From an uncultured Neomegalonema sp. (GTDB lineage Bacteria > Pseudomonadota > Alphaproteobacteria > Rhodobacterales > Rhodobacteraceae): a stretch of DNA of 56,608 nt. The notes beneath the pieces were generated by a model, which worked only from the letters and a program-made list of their open reading frames with translations, made no database searches and was not told the origin of the DNA. Made by a program: the position numbers and the translations under genes. Positions 1 to 9,365 of the stretch are shown in pieces. Where the stretch lies: assembly GCA_938034615.1 (NCBI GenBank), contig CALHLW010000187.1, positions 1-56,608 of the forward strand, given 5' to 3'. Position 1 is the first letter of the stretch, and every line of letters starts with the position of its first letter.

Positions 1-893
1 GTGATGCGCGGGTGTTCGGCCAAGCGCGACACCTGCATATCGAAATTGAAATCGACGGTCGCGGCACTCGCGACGCCCGAAATGGGGGCGGCATTGGAAT
101 AATGGGGCGTGGCGGCGAGGGGAATATGGCTCTCGCCTGCAAGCAGTCCCGATGTCGGATCGAGACCCACCCATCCAGCCCCCGGCAGATACACCTCCAC
201 CCATGCATGGAGGTCGGTGAAATCCTTGTCGGTTCCGGCCGGGCCGTCGATGGCGACAAGGTCCGGCTTGAGCTGGATCAGATATCCCGAAACGAAACGT
301 GCCGCAAAGCCGAGATGACGCATGACATTGATGAGCAGCCAGCTCGTATCGCGGCATGACCCCTTGGCCGATGCCAGCGTTTCCTCCGGGGTCTGCACCC
401 CCGGTTCCATGCGGATGACGTAGCCGATTTCCTTGGCCATGCGGGAGTTGATGTAGACGAGGAAATCGATGGTCCGCATCGATTCGCGCGGAACGGAATC
501 GAGGAAAGCCTGCAACAGTGGCCCGACAGGTTCGGACCGGCGATAGATGCTCAGATCGAGGGCCATGTCGCCCGCATACTCGAACGGCCATTCCTCCGCG
601 CTTTCCTCGACGAAGAAATCGAAGGGATTGTAGACCGACATATCGGCCACCAGATCGACCTCAATCTTGAACTCGCGCACCGGCTCGTGAAACACGTATC
701 GCGCCAGCCAGTTGCCATAGGGATCTTGCTGGTGATTGACGAAGTGCCCGGCGGGCGAGACCTTCAGAGAATGAGAGATCACGGGCGTACGCGAATGCGG
801 AGCGGGGCGCAGCCGGATAACCTGCGGCCCCAGCGTGACGGGCCGGTCATAGCGGTAGTGGGTCAGGTGATAGATGCTCGCCGTAATCGACAT
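1..893 (-). CDS. Transglutaminase-like cysteine protease family protein (3' end off the window)
   Basis: Translating the minus strand from the ATG at 893 gives an open frame that runs off the left edge. It begins MSITASIYHLTHYRYD, the usual start of the bacterial transglutaminase-like N-terminal domain. The transglutaminase core follows, with the nucleophile in GSCRDTSW (about residue 180), the histidine in DLHAWVEVYLP and the aspartate in GLDPTSG, so the Cys-His-Asp triad is intact. There is no signal peptide, so it is probably cytoplasmic. The substrate is unknown; relatives are thought to act as peptidases or amidases. It is transcribed divergently from the CoA-transferase gene across about 150 bp. 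The C-terminal part, possibly including a further domain as in the long DUF2126-type proteins, cannot be seen. Confidence 0.85.
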   Translation of the reverse strand, partial: MSITASIYHLTHYRYDRPVTLGPQVIRLRPAPHSRTPVISHSLKVSPAGHFVNHQQDPYGNWLARYVFHEPVREFKIEVDLVADMSVYNPFDFFVEESAEEWPFEYAGDMALDLSIYRRSEPVGPLLQAFLDSVPRESMRTIDFLVYINSRMAKEIGYVIRMEPGVQTPEETLASAKGSCRDTSWLLINVMRHLGFAARFVSGYLIQLKPDLVAIDGPAGTDKDFTDLHAWVEVYLPGAGWVGLDPTSGLLAGESHIPLAATPHYSNAAPISGVASAATVDFNFDMQVSRLAEHPRI

Positions 894-923
894 GAAAAAC
901 CCTATTGGCACGTTACGACTATG

Positions 924-934
924 TTGCAGTGCAA
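924..934. promoter_or_regulatory. Palindromic TTGCAGTGCAA site in a divergent promoter region
   Basis: TTGC-AGT-GCAA is a perfect inverted repeat about 30 bp upstream of the transglutaminase start, inside the divergent intergenic region. It has the form of a dimeric-repressor operator. Its layout resembles published PhaR-type TTGC/GCAA half-sites, but that identity is a guess from motif shape only. Confidence 0.3.
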
Positions 935-1040
935 TATAGCGAGAAAGCGCGTGAAAGCAACTGTCGCGCGGCGCTGCGTGCCTCGACGTCATGACCTGCG
1001 TGCCGTAGCATTGTCGTTCTTACCCACCGGAGAGCGCACC

Positions 1041-2234
1041 ATGCCTAAACCACTCGACGGTGTCCGCGTTCTCGATCTGACGAATGTTCTAGCGGGGCCG
1101 TTCTGCTGTCACCAACTCGCGCATCTGGGGGCGGAGGTCATCAAGGTCGAGGCGGCGGGGCGGGGCGATCTCGCGCGCAATCTGGGGGCTGACCCGGACC
1201 TGAATGCCGCCGGGATGGGCGTCAGCTTTCTGGCGCAGAACGCGGGCAAGAAGTCCGTGACGATCAATCTCAAGCACCCGGAGGGCAGGGCGTTATTCGA
1301 GCGCCTCGTGGAGAGCGCTGACGTGCTGGTCGAGAACTTCCGCCCCGGCGTGATGGATCGGCTCGGCGTCGGTTATGGGCGCCTGAAAACGGTGAAGCCA
1401 ACCCTGATATACTGCGCGATCTCGGGTTTCGGGCAGGATGGCCCTTGGGTCCATCGTCCCGCCTATGACCAAATCATCCAGGGGGCGAGCGGCGTCATGG
1501 CGATCACTGGCGATTCGGACAGCGCCCCCTTGCGCGTCGGCTATCCGGTTGCCGATACGGTCGGCGGATTGACGGCGGCCATGGCGATATCGGCGGCGCT
1601 CAATGCCAGCCCGCGCGGTGGATTCATCGACGTGTCGATGCTGGAATCGGTGCTGGCGACGATGGGATGGGCCGTCTCGAACTACCTGATCGCCGGGGTC
1701 GAGCCGACCCCGAACGGCAACGAGAATCTGACGTCTGCCCCTTCCGGTGCATTCGAGGCCGAGGGCGGATTGATCAACATCGCCGCCAACAAGGATGAAC
1801 AATGGGTACTGCTGACCGATCATCTTGGCCTGGCACCCCTGCGCGAGCGCGCCGATTATGCGACCCGCGAGGACCGCAAGCGTAACCGCCTCGCCCTGAA
1901 GGGCGAACTGGAAATGGTACTCAAGACCCGCCCGGCGCGCGACTGGGCGAAGGAGCTGAACCGCATCGGCGTTCCCGCCGGGGCCGTCCTCACGGTGCCG
2001 GAGGTTCTGGCGATGCCGCAGGTGGCGGATCGCGGGTTCCTCGCGACATTCTCCGATGTTCCCGGTGTGGGGCGCGATATCGACGTGGCGACCACGGGGA
2101 TCAAGCTGGACGGCGCGGCCCTGACGGTCGCCGATCCACCGCCCGTCCTCGGGCAGGACAATGGGACGATCTGGGAATCGCTCGGCCTCAGTGCCGGGGA
2201 GATCGACGCCCTGACGGAGAAAGGTGCGATATGA
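1041..2234 (+). CDS. Class III CoA-transferase (CaiB/BaiF family)
   Basis: The 397-residue protein starts MPKPLDGVRVLDLTNVLAGP, the standard N-terminus of family III CoA-transferases, which move CoA between carboxylic acids. It has GAEVIKVE, the ENFRPGVMDRLG block, and PAYDQIIQGASG, which carries the conserved aspartate that forms the acyl anhydride in this family. Length is typical (about 400). The ORF track extends further upstream, but the family start coincides with the ATG preceded by ggagagcgcacc. Its stop overlaps the start of the citrate-synthase-like gene by four bases (ATGA), so the two are translationally coupled and probably act on the same substrate. The acid used is unknown; the partner makes a citrate-like hydroxy-acid CoA ester plausible. 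Confidence 0.9.
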   Translation: MPKPLDGVRVLDLTNVLAGPFCCHQLAHLGAEVIKVEAAGRGDLARNLGADPDLNAAGMGVSFLAQNAGKKSVTINLKHPEGRALFERLVESADVLVENFRPGVMDRLGVGYGRLKTVKPTLIYCAISGFGQDGPWVHRPAYDQIIQGASGVMAITGDSDSAPLRVGYPVADTVGGLTAAMAISAALNASPRGGFIDVSMLESVLATMGWAVSNYLIAGVEPTPNGNENLTSAPSGAFEAEGGLINIAANKDEQWVLLTDHLGLAPLRERADYATREDRKRNRLALKGELEMVLKTRPARDWAKELNRIGVPAGAVLTVPEVLAMPQVADRGFLATFSDVPGVGRDIDVATTGIKLDGAALTVADPPPVLGQDNGTIWESLGLSAGEIDALTEKGAI

Positions 2235-3016
2235 GCAGTGATGTCTCGGATTGGTGGACGACCTCCATCATCGATATGGAGCCGGGGCGGATCGCCTTTC
2301 GCGGTCATCCGGTGCAGGATCTTATCGGGAACGTCACTTTCCCGCAGATGATATGGCTGATGACGCGCGGCGGCCTGCCGTCTGATGCCGAGGCTGCGCT
2401 GCTGGAATGTGCTCTGGTCGCTGCCGTGGACCACGGACCGCAAGCTCCCTCCATCGCCACGGCGCGCATGGCCGTGACCTGTGGGCTGGGCCTGAACGGT
2501 GCGATGGCGAGCGCGGTGAACATGCTCGACGACGTGCATGGCGGGGCAGGGGAGCAGGCGGTCGAACTCTACCACTGGATCGCGGAGGCCGGCACGCCGC
2601 TCGACGAGGCGACCCCCGCCATGATCGAACGCTGGCAGAGCGAGCGCACAGAGTTCATCCCCGGCTTTGGCCACCGCTTTCACAAACCTGAAGACCCCCG
2701 CGCCCCGCGCCTGTTGGATCTGGTGGACGAAGCGGCAAAGGCGGGCACGGTTTCGGGTCGTTTCGCCGATATCGGGCGCGCGGTGCAGCACACGCTCAAC
2801 AGCCGCAAGGGCAGGCCCGTGCCGATGAACATCGATGGGGCGACGGCGGTGATCTATGCTGAACTTGGATTCGCAGGGCCGCTGGCGCGGGGCCTCTTCT
2901 GCCTCTCGCGCTCGGTTGGTGTCATTGCTCATGCGTGGGAGCAGATGCAGCAGGGGGGACGTAACAAGGGTCCGACGCCGCCCCATTACCGCTGGACCTA
3001 TGACGGGCCGTTGTGA
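2231..3016 (+). CDS. Citryl-CoA lyase-like protein (short citrate synthase fold)
   Basis: At 261 residues this is a citrate-synthase-fold protein without most of the usual N-terminal part. The catalytic elements remain: His in DDVHGGAGEQ, His in GFGHRFHKPEDPRAPR (citrate synthase GFGHRVYK..DPRA), and Asp in MNIDGATAV, which sits where synthases have NVDFYSG. SVGVIAHAWEQ matches the C-terminal GWIAHWxEQ block. Short proteins of this type are usually named citryl-CoA lyase or citrate synthase-like and would cleave or form a hydroxyacyl-CoA C-C bond. It overlaps the CoA-transferase stop by ATGA. The inferred scheme is CoA-transfer to a citrate-like acid followed by retro-aldol cleavage; the true substrate may be a different citrate homologue. 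Confidence 0.82.
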   Translation: MSSDVSDWWTTSIIDMEPGRIAFRGHPVQDLIGNVTFPQMIWLMTRGGLPSDAEAALLECALVAAVDHGPQAPSIATARMAVTCGLGLNGAMASAVNMLDDVHGGAGEQAVELYHWIAEAGTPLDEATPAMIERWQSERTEFIPGFGHRFHKPEDPRAPRLLDLVDEAAKAGTVSGRFADIGRAVQHTLNSRKGRPVPMNIDGATAVIYAELGFAGPLARGLFCLSRSVGVIAHAWEQMQQGGRNKGPTPPHYRWTYDGPL

Positions 3017-3091
3017 GGGGAGTGTCGGGGTTGTCCCGCCGTCGCCGGTAGAGCGGATGCGGCACACCATCTCTCAGTCTTGCCGAATACG

Positions 3092-3778
3092 TCAGACGAC
3101 GGTGACGTGCAGATCCCCGACCCCCTCGATCATAACATCCATCACATCCCCCTTTTGAACGGGGCCAACACCGGAGGGCGTGCCGGACAGGATGACATCG
3201 CCAGCGGCCAGATCGAAATACTCCGACAGGTAGGAAATCATCTCCGGCACCTTCCAGATCATCTGGTCCAGATCGCCGGTCTGCGTCACCTTGCCGTTCA
3301 CCTTGAGCTGCACGAGGCCTTTCTCGGGATGCCCGATTTCAGATGCCGGAACAAGGGGGGCGCACGGAGCGGACCGTTCGAAGGCCTTGCCGATCTCCCA
3401 GGGCCGACGCAACTCCTTCGCTTCGCCCTGAAGATCGCGCCGGGTCATGTCGAGGCATGCGGCGTAACCATAGACATGATCGAGCGCCTTCTCGACGGGA
3501 ATATTCGTGCCGCCCGACTTCAGGGCGACGAGCATCTCGGTCTCGTGGTGTACGTCCGACGACTTGACGGGATAGGGGAATTCGCCGGTGAAATCGAGGT
3601 TGTCGGGGTTTTTCTGAAAGAAGAAAGGCGGGTCACGATCAGGGTCGCCGCCCATCTCGATCGTGTGAGCCGCGTAATTCCGGCCGATGCAATAGACGCG
3701 GCGGACCGGGAAGGTCTGTTCCGACCCTGAAACCGGAATGGCCGAAGCTGGCGGTGTCGGAATGACATATTTGTTCAC
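3092..3778 (-). CDS. Fumarylacetoacetate hydrolase (FAH) family protein
   Basis: This 228-residue protein has the FAH fold signatures. CIGRNYAAHTIEMG lies near the N-terminus, DVHHETEMLVAL provides the acidic metal ligands, and GYAACLDMTRRDLQ, KAFERSAPCAPLVP and DVILSGTPSGVGPV follow in order. FAH-family enzymes hydrolyse or decarboxylate beta-diketo acids with a divalent metal, in the cytoplasm; many of this length are acylpyruvases, oxaloacetate decarboxylases or maleylpyruvate hydrolases. It is convergent with the citryl-CoA lyase-like gene, 75 bp away. The sequence does not settle the substrate. No operon partner lies upstream; an IS3 scar begins about 150 bp beyond its start. Confidence 0.9.
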   Translation of the reverse strand: MNKYVIPTPPASAIPVSGSEQTFPVRRVYCIGRNYAAHTIEMGGDPDRDPPFFFQKNPDNLDFTGEFPYPVKSSDVHHETEMLVALKSGGTNIPVEKALDHVYGYAACLDMTRRDLQGEAKELRRPWEIGKAFERSAPCAPLVPASEIGHPEKGLVQLKVNGKVTQTGDLDQMIWKVPEMISYLSEYFDLAAGDVILSGTPSGVGPVQKGDVMDVMIEGVGDLHVTVV

Positions 3779-3932
3779 GAAAGTCTCCTCTGCCGCTCTG
3801 AGCGGAATAATCGGCAGAACTGGCTCAATTGAAAATCAATCGCAACCAGTTTTGCACGGGATGCCGGAACATAGCCCCCCACTGAAGTGCTCCGTTTGAT
3901 GGGACAGATTTCCCGAACAACGGAGGACCAGG

Positions 3933-4250
3933 AATGGCTGGAAAGCGGAGATAAGCCGGAAGAGATTGTCACGAAGCTGCTGCAGGTCGCGGTTTTAGTA
4001 GGTTACGGAATGACGGTTGCCGATGCAGTTCGTCAGATCGGCGTGACGCAGCAGACCTCCTATCGGTGGCGTAATGCTTTGCCGATGAAGAGCGGCTCAC
4101 TGCTGGCATCATCGAGTTGGCGCGTTAGTTAGGTCGCAACGTCTGCCGCCATATCGCATCTATCTCATGCTCACTACCATCGGCGAGTTCACGATGGAGT
4201 ACGTCGATTGTTATACGCCTAGCCGATCATCTCGGTTGCCTCGGAAAGAA
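3933..4250 (+). pseudogene. Decayed IS3-family transposase remnant (OrfA/OrfB)
   Basis: After cggaggaccagg the ATG reads MAGKR and then breaks. In the next frame comes KPEEIVTKLLQVAVLVGYG and MTVADAVRQIGVTQQT.YRWR, the helix-turn-helix of IS3 OrfA. Shortly after, in another frame, DEERLTAGIIELAR matches the start of IS3 OrfB integrase proteins, then a stop and a weak GRNVCRHIAS (compare GRYGYRRIA). The element has therefore lost several hundred bases internally and carries at least two frameshifts. No terminal inverted repeats were recognised. The rest of the gap between the FAH gene and the HAD gene (3779-3932 and 4251-4406) holds nothing else I can name beyond the small ORF listed under findings. 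Confidence 0.8.
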
Positions 4251-4406
4251 TAATAACCCAGCCCCGGAACACACTATTTTTCACGGGAAGCAGGAGGCTT
4301 TGAGAATGGCGCATCGTGAACTCGATACATCAGGAAGGCAGGTCATAGAGGACATGCTGATATTGATCGATATTGCTTTTGGCTTGCGCAGGAACGATGG
4401 TCGGGA

Positions 4407-5093
4407 ATGGAACATCCCGACTTCGATCTGGTTATCTTCGATTGCGATGGCGTCTTGATCGACAGCGAATCGATCAGCGCTAGGATTTTGATTACGCTGC
4501 TCAAGCCATTTGGCCTCGACTTCGACCTGGTCCATATGCAGAGACACTTCCTCGGCCGCAGTTTCCCGACGGTCGCAGCAAAGATCCGCCACGAGTACGA
4601 TATAGACTTACCTGCCGATTTCGAGCTTTCCTATCGTCGAACTCTCCTGGAAGCCTTCCAGCTTGAACTGAAAGCAACAGAGGGGATTGAAGGTATTCTC
4701 GCCATTCTACCCATTCGATATTGCGTTGCCAGCAGCAGCAGTCCCGAACGGGTCGCTCGCTCGCTCTGCATCACCGGGCTTTCGAAATATTTTCAGGACT
4801 CAATTTTCACGGCTTCGGAAGTAAAGCACGGAAAACCGGCACCGGATATCTTCCTCCACGTCGCCGCGTGTTGCACGGTCGCCCCGGATCGATGTCTCGT
4901 GATCGAAGACAGCCGGTCGGGAATAGAAGCAGCGCAAGCGGCAGGCATGACGGTGTGGCGCTACATCGGAGGCAGTCATCTATCTGATATTCATCCTTCC
5001 ATAGCGCATGAGATCACCACTGTTCCTAGTTTTGGTTCTTGGTCAAACTTCTCCGACATGCTTCATGCTGGCCGTGAAATTTCCGATTGGTGA
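4407..5093 (+). CDS. HAD-superfamily phosphatase (beta-phosphoglucomutase/sugar phosphatase-like)
   Basis: This 228-residue HAD hydrolase has all four motifs: I, DCDGVLIDSE at about residues 11-20, with the nucleophile and acid-base aspartates; II, the serines in VASSSSPERV; III, the lysine in KHGKPAPDIF; and IV, VIEDSRSGIEAA. The insertion between motifs I and II fits a C1 helical cap, as in sugar phosphatases of the YieH/GPH/beta-PGM group. It lies six bases before the SorC-type regulator and upstream of the polyol operon, so a sugar- or polyol-phosphate substrate is likely. The DNA looks visibly less GC-rich than the genes further downstream. It is probably cytoplasmic. The exact substrate cannot be told from sequence. 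Confidence 0.88.
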   Translation: MEHPDFDLVIFDCDGVLIDSESISARILITLLKPFGLDFDLVHMQRHFLGRSFPTVAAKIRHEYDIDLPADFELSYRRTLLEAFQLELKATEGIEGILAILPIRYCVASSSSPERVARSLCITGLSKYFQDSIFTASEVKHGKPAPDIFLHVAACCTVAPDRCLVIEDSRSGIEAAQAAGMTVWRYIGGSHLSDIHPSIAHEITTVPSFGSWSNFSDMLHAGREISDW

Positions 5094-5099
5094 AACGAT

Positions 5100-6080
5100 A
5101 TGGCCGGCAATGGTGACAACGATCCGAACCGCCTCGACAATGCCGCCCGCGCCGGGTGGCTGTATTACGTGGCGGGAGATACACAGGATACGATCGCAAG
5201 GAAGCTCGGAATCTCGCGGCAGGCGGCGCAGCGCCTCGTATCCTTGGCAATGAGCGAGCGTTTGATCAAAATTCGAATCGACCATCCGATCGCTAGATGC
5301 ATGGATCTGTCCCAGCACTTGATTGATCGGTTCGGATTGAGCGACTGTATTGTCGTGCCGAGTGACCCCGATGCTACATCGTCACTTGCGGGTGTTGCTC
5401 TGGCGGGTGCCGCCGAACTCGAGCGCTACCTGAAATCCGACCAACCCAGAATTATCGCCATGGGCACGGGGCGGACCATGCGTGCTTGTGTCGGACAGGT
5501 GATGCCGATGAAACGCCCGCAACATCGAATAGTATCGATGCTCGGCAACATGAATTCCGATGGCTCGGCAACCCCTTATAACGTAGTCGTTCGACTGGCG
5601 GAGCACGTAAACGCCAGGCACTTCCCAATGCCTCTTGCTCTCCTTGCGAAATCGCCCGAGGAAAAGGGGTTAATGCACACACAGGAGCCCGTGCGGAACA
5701 CTCTCGACCTTGTCCGGCAGGCCGATGTTACTTTCGTCGGTATTGGCGGCATCGGCGAAGACGCTCCTCTCGCCGTCGATGGGTTCCTTCTGGGCGACGA
5801 ACTCCGTTCGGTGATCGACGGAGGCGGTATCGGGGAAATTACGGCATGGATCTATGATTGCAATGGCAGGTTGATTGAAGGGCCGTTTAACGACCGCGTA
5901 GCGGGCGCGCCCCTTGAAGTTGATCCTGCGAATCCTGTGATCGCAATCGCCGTAGGCGAGAACAAGGTTCCCGCTATTCTGGGCGCAATTCGTGGAAAGC
6001 TCATCAATGGGCTGATTACGAACGAGGCAACCGCCGAAAGCTTGCTCGACCCGAATAATCAGAGCGGTGTGCCTGGGTAA
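5100..6080 (+). CDS. SorC/DeoR-type sugar-binding transcriptional regulator
   Basis: The 326-residue protein has an N-terminal helix-turn-helix (DTIARKLGISRQAAQRLVSL, about residues 29-50). A SorC-type sugar-binding domain follows, with GTGRTMRACV and VGIGGIGEDAPL as phosphosugar-site loops and IAVGENKVPAILGAIRGKL near the end, typical of the family. It follows the HAD gene by six bases and precedes the ABC transporter gene by 156 bp, a gap that contains inverted repeats. It most likely controls the polyol uptake and catabolism genes in response to a sugar phosphate. Start: ATG with only a weak ribosome-binding site. An orthologous role to the R. sphaeroides sorbitol/mannitol regulator is inferred from context. 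Confidence 0.9.
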   Translation: MAGNGDNDPNRLDNAARAGWLYYVAGDTQDTIARKLGISRQAAQRLVSLAMSERLIKIRIDHPIARCMDLSQHLIDRFGLSDCIVVPSDPDATSSLAGVALAGAAELERYLKSDQPRIIAMGTGRTMRACVGQVMPMKRPQHRIVSMLGNMNSDGSATPYNVVVRLAEHVNARHFPMPLALLAKSPEEKGLMHTQEPVRNTLDLVRQADVTFVGIGGIGEDAPLAVDGFLLGDELRSVIDGGGIGEITAWIYDCNGRLIEGPFNDRVAGAPLEVDPANPVIAIAVGENKVPAILGAIRGKLINGLITNEATAESLLDPNNQSGVPG

Positions 6081-6178
6081 GGCTCGCGCATCGCGTACTA
6101 TTGAACGGTGCCGAACGCAGGAATGCATTCGCACTCTAACCATGCGGGAAAGTCGGGGGGTTGACTCGCCGACCTATC

Positions 6179-6222
6179 TGAGCAGATGCTCATCGGCATA
6201 ACAATTGCTCATAAAGAGCGAT
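6179..6222 (+). promoter_or_regulatory. Probable operator region of the polyol/glycogen gene run
   Basis: TGAGCA-GA-TGCTCA (6179-6192) is a perfect 6-bp inverted repeat. ATTGCTC-ATAAA-GAGCGAT (6204-6222) is a second, imperfect one. Both contain TGCTCAT, at 6187 and 6206, so the half-site recurs 19 bp apart, close to two helical turns. A TTGACT hexamer lies just upstream at 6161-6166; I could not assign a convincing -10. The site lies directly after the SorC-type regulator gene and 14 bp before the substrate-binding protein ATG, which is preceded by gggagg. Confidence 0.5.
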
Positions 6223-6236
6223 AATGGGAGGATTTC

Positions 6237-7547
<1,311 letters not shown>

Positions 7548-7567
7548 CGCCCCGCCTATGCTCTAGA

Positions 7568-7593
7568 GGACCGGCATAGCGCCATGCCGGTCC
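7568..7593 (+). other. Intercistronic hairpin between binding-protein and permease genes
   Basis: GGACCGGCAT-AGCGCC-ATGCCGGTCC forms a perfect 10-bp stem with a 6-nt loop, 20 bases after the binding-protein stop. No U-run follows, so it is more likely an mRNA-stabilising or partial attenuating structure than a full terminator. Such hairpins are known between binding-protein and permease genes in many ABC operons. Confidence 0.7.
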
Positions 7594-7648
7594 ACCTCAC
7601 CGGGTGCGTCTTTCTGACGTGCCGGAAAATTTTCAGTAGAGGTCGCAG

Positions 7649-8521
7649 ATGGCTACGCAGCATTCCAAGACGGCAGCGCGCTGGATGATCTCGCCCGCAG
7701 TAATCATGCTGCTGGCATGGATGATTATTCCACTCAGCCTCACGCTCTACTTCTCTTTCTTGCGATACAATCTTCTGATGCCGGGAACGAACCCGTTCGT
7801 CGGGTTTGAAAATTACGAGTATTTCTTCACCGACCCTGGCTTTCAGGCTGCTTTGATCAACACGATTCTACTCGTGGTCGGTGTTCTCATCATCACTGTT
7901 GTCGGTGGTATCGCCTTCGCGATCTTGCTGGATCAACCGATCAAGGGGCAAGGGATCGTCCGCATCCTAGTCATCGCGCCATTCTTCGTCATGCCGACCG
8001 TATCGGCATTGGTCTGGAAGAACATGTTCATGAATCCGGTGAGCGGCATCTTCGGACATATGGCCAAATCAATCGGATTGGCGCCCTTCGATTTTCTCTC
8101 GCAAGCCCCGCTCGCATCGATCATCGGGATCGTGAGTTGGCAGTGGCTGCCCTTCGCGACCCTGATCCTGCTCACAGCGATGCAGTCGCTCGATCAGGAG
8201 CAGCTCGAGGCTGCCGAGATGGACGGCGCAAGCTGGTGGAGCCGGTTCTGGTACATCATGCTCCCTCACCTCAGCCGTGCGATCACGGTGGTCATCTTGA
8301 TCCAGACCATCTTCCTCCTGTCGATCTTCGCCGAGATCCTCGTCACCACTAACGGTGGCCCCGGCACCGCATCGACCAATCTGACCTATTTGATCTACGC
8401 GCAGTCGCTGCTGCAATACGATGTGGGTCTAGGTTCCGCCGGTGGTGTCGTCGCCATCATCCTCGCCAACATCGTTGCGATCTTCCTGATGCGGATGATC
8501 GGCAAGAATCTGGATGCTTGA
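7649..8521 (+). CDS. smoF: Polyol ABC transporter permease 1
   Basis: The 290-residue inner-membrane protein has about six hydrophobic segments (for example AVIMLLAWMIIPLSLTLYFSF near the N-terminus and the block after INTILLVVGVLII). The cytoplasmic coupling (EAA) loop reads EAAEMDGASWWSRFWYIMLP, the usual contact with the ATPase. It belongs to the MalF/UgpA-type sugar permeases. It follows the hairpin and lies three bases before the second permease gene. Together the two permeases should form the transmembrane channel for the substrate delivered by the periplasmic binding protein. Confidence 0.9.
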   Translation: MATQHSKTAARWMISPAVIMLLAWMIIPLSLTLYFSFLRYNLLMPGTNPFVGFENYEYFFTDPGFQAALINTILLVVGVLIITVVGGIAFAILLDQPIKGQGIVRILVIAPFFVMPTVSALVWKNMFMNPVSGIFGHMAKSIGLAPFDFLSQAPLASIIGIVSWQWLPFATLILLTAMQSLDQEQLEAAEMDGASWWSRFWYIMLPHLSRAITVVILIQTIFLLSIFAEILVTTNGGPGTASTNLTYLIYAQSLLQYDVGLGSAGGVVAIILANIVAIFLMRMIGKNLDA

Positions 8522-8524
8522 TTC

Positions 8525-9355
8525 ATGGCCCGAACAATAAGCTCGCGTCAGACGACAGTCGCTACGATTGCAGCGTGGTTTCTGGCCTTCCTGATGTTCT
8601 TTCCGATCCTTTGGATCGTCATTTTATCCTTCAAGACTGAAGGGGATGCTATCGGGACACCCTTCCATGTCCTGACATCGGGGTGGACGACTGAAGCATA
8701 CAGTGCGGTTCAGGAGCGCTCGGACTATCCCAAGCACTTCATGAACTCGGTCATCATCTCGTTGGGCTCCACTTTTCTGGGCCTGCTGATCGCCGTTCCG
8801 GCAGCATGGGCGATGGCCTTCGTTCCCGGCAAGCGGACCAAGGACGTCCTGATGTGGATGCTGTCCACGAAGATGCTTCCACCCGTGGGCGTACTCGTCC
8901 CGATCTACCTGATCTTCCGGGACTGGGGCCTGTTGGACACGTTGACCGGCTTGACGATGGTTCTGATGCTGATCAACCTGCCGATCATCGTCTGGATGCT
9001 CTACACCTACTTCAAGGAAATCCCTGGCGAAATCCTCGAAGCCGCCCGCATGGACGGTGCGAGTCTCAAGTCCGAGATTCTCTATGTTCTGACACCGATG
9101 GCGGTGCCGGGGATCGCGTCGACCGCATTGCTCAACATCATCCTGGCGTGGAACGAAGCGTTCTGGACGCTCAACCTCACGGCGGCGAAGGCGGCTCCGC
9201 TGACGGCGTTCATCGCCAGCTATTCGTCGCCCGAAGGGCTGTTCTACGCCAAGCTTTCCGCCGCCTCGGTAATGGCCATTGCGCCCATTCTCGTCATGGG
9301 CTGGTTCAGCCAGAAACAACTCGTTCGCGGTCTTACCTTCGGCGCCGTGAAGTAG
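8525..9355 (+). CDS. smoG: Polyol ABC transporter permease 2
   Basis: The 276-residue MalG/UgpE-type permease has about six membrane segments, starting with [19 protein letters not shown]. Its EAA loop, [21 protein letters not shown], is well conserved. [12 protein letters not shown] and the C-terminal [18 protein letters not shown] are typical of this class. It sits three bases after the first permease gene and ten before the ATPase gene, so the genes are cotranscribed. It forms the second half of the channel. Confidence 0.9.
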   Translation: MARTISSRQTTVATIAAWFLAFLMFFPILWIVILSFKTEGDAIGTPFHVLTSGWTTEAYSAVQERSDYPKHFMNSVIISLGSTFLGLLIAVPAAWAMAFVPGKRTKDVLMWMLSTKMLPPVGVLVPIYLIFRDWGLLDTLTGLTMVLMLINLPIIVWMLYTYFKEIPGEILEAARMDGASLKSEILYVLTPMAVPGIASTALLNIILAWNEAFWTLNLTAAKAAPLTAFIASYSSPEGLFYAKLSAASVMAIAPILVMGWFSQKQLVRGLTFGAVK

Positions 9356-9365
9356 GGGATATACA

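Noticed and set aside
1856-3070. 404-residue antisense ORF
   Set aside because: Opposite the end of the CoA-transferase gene and the citryl-CoA lyase-like gene; composition typical of a shadow frame.
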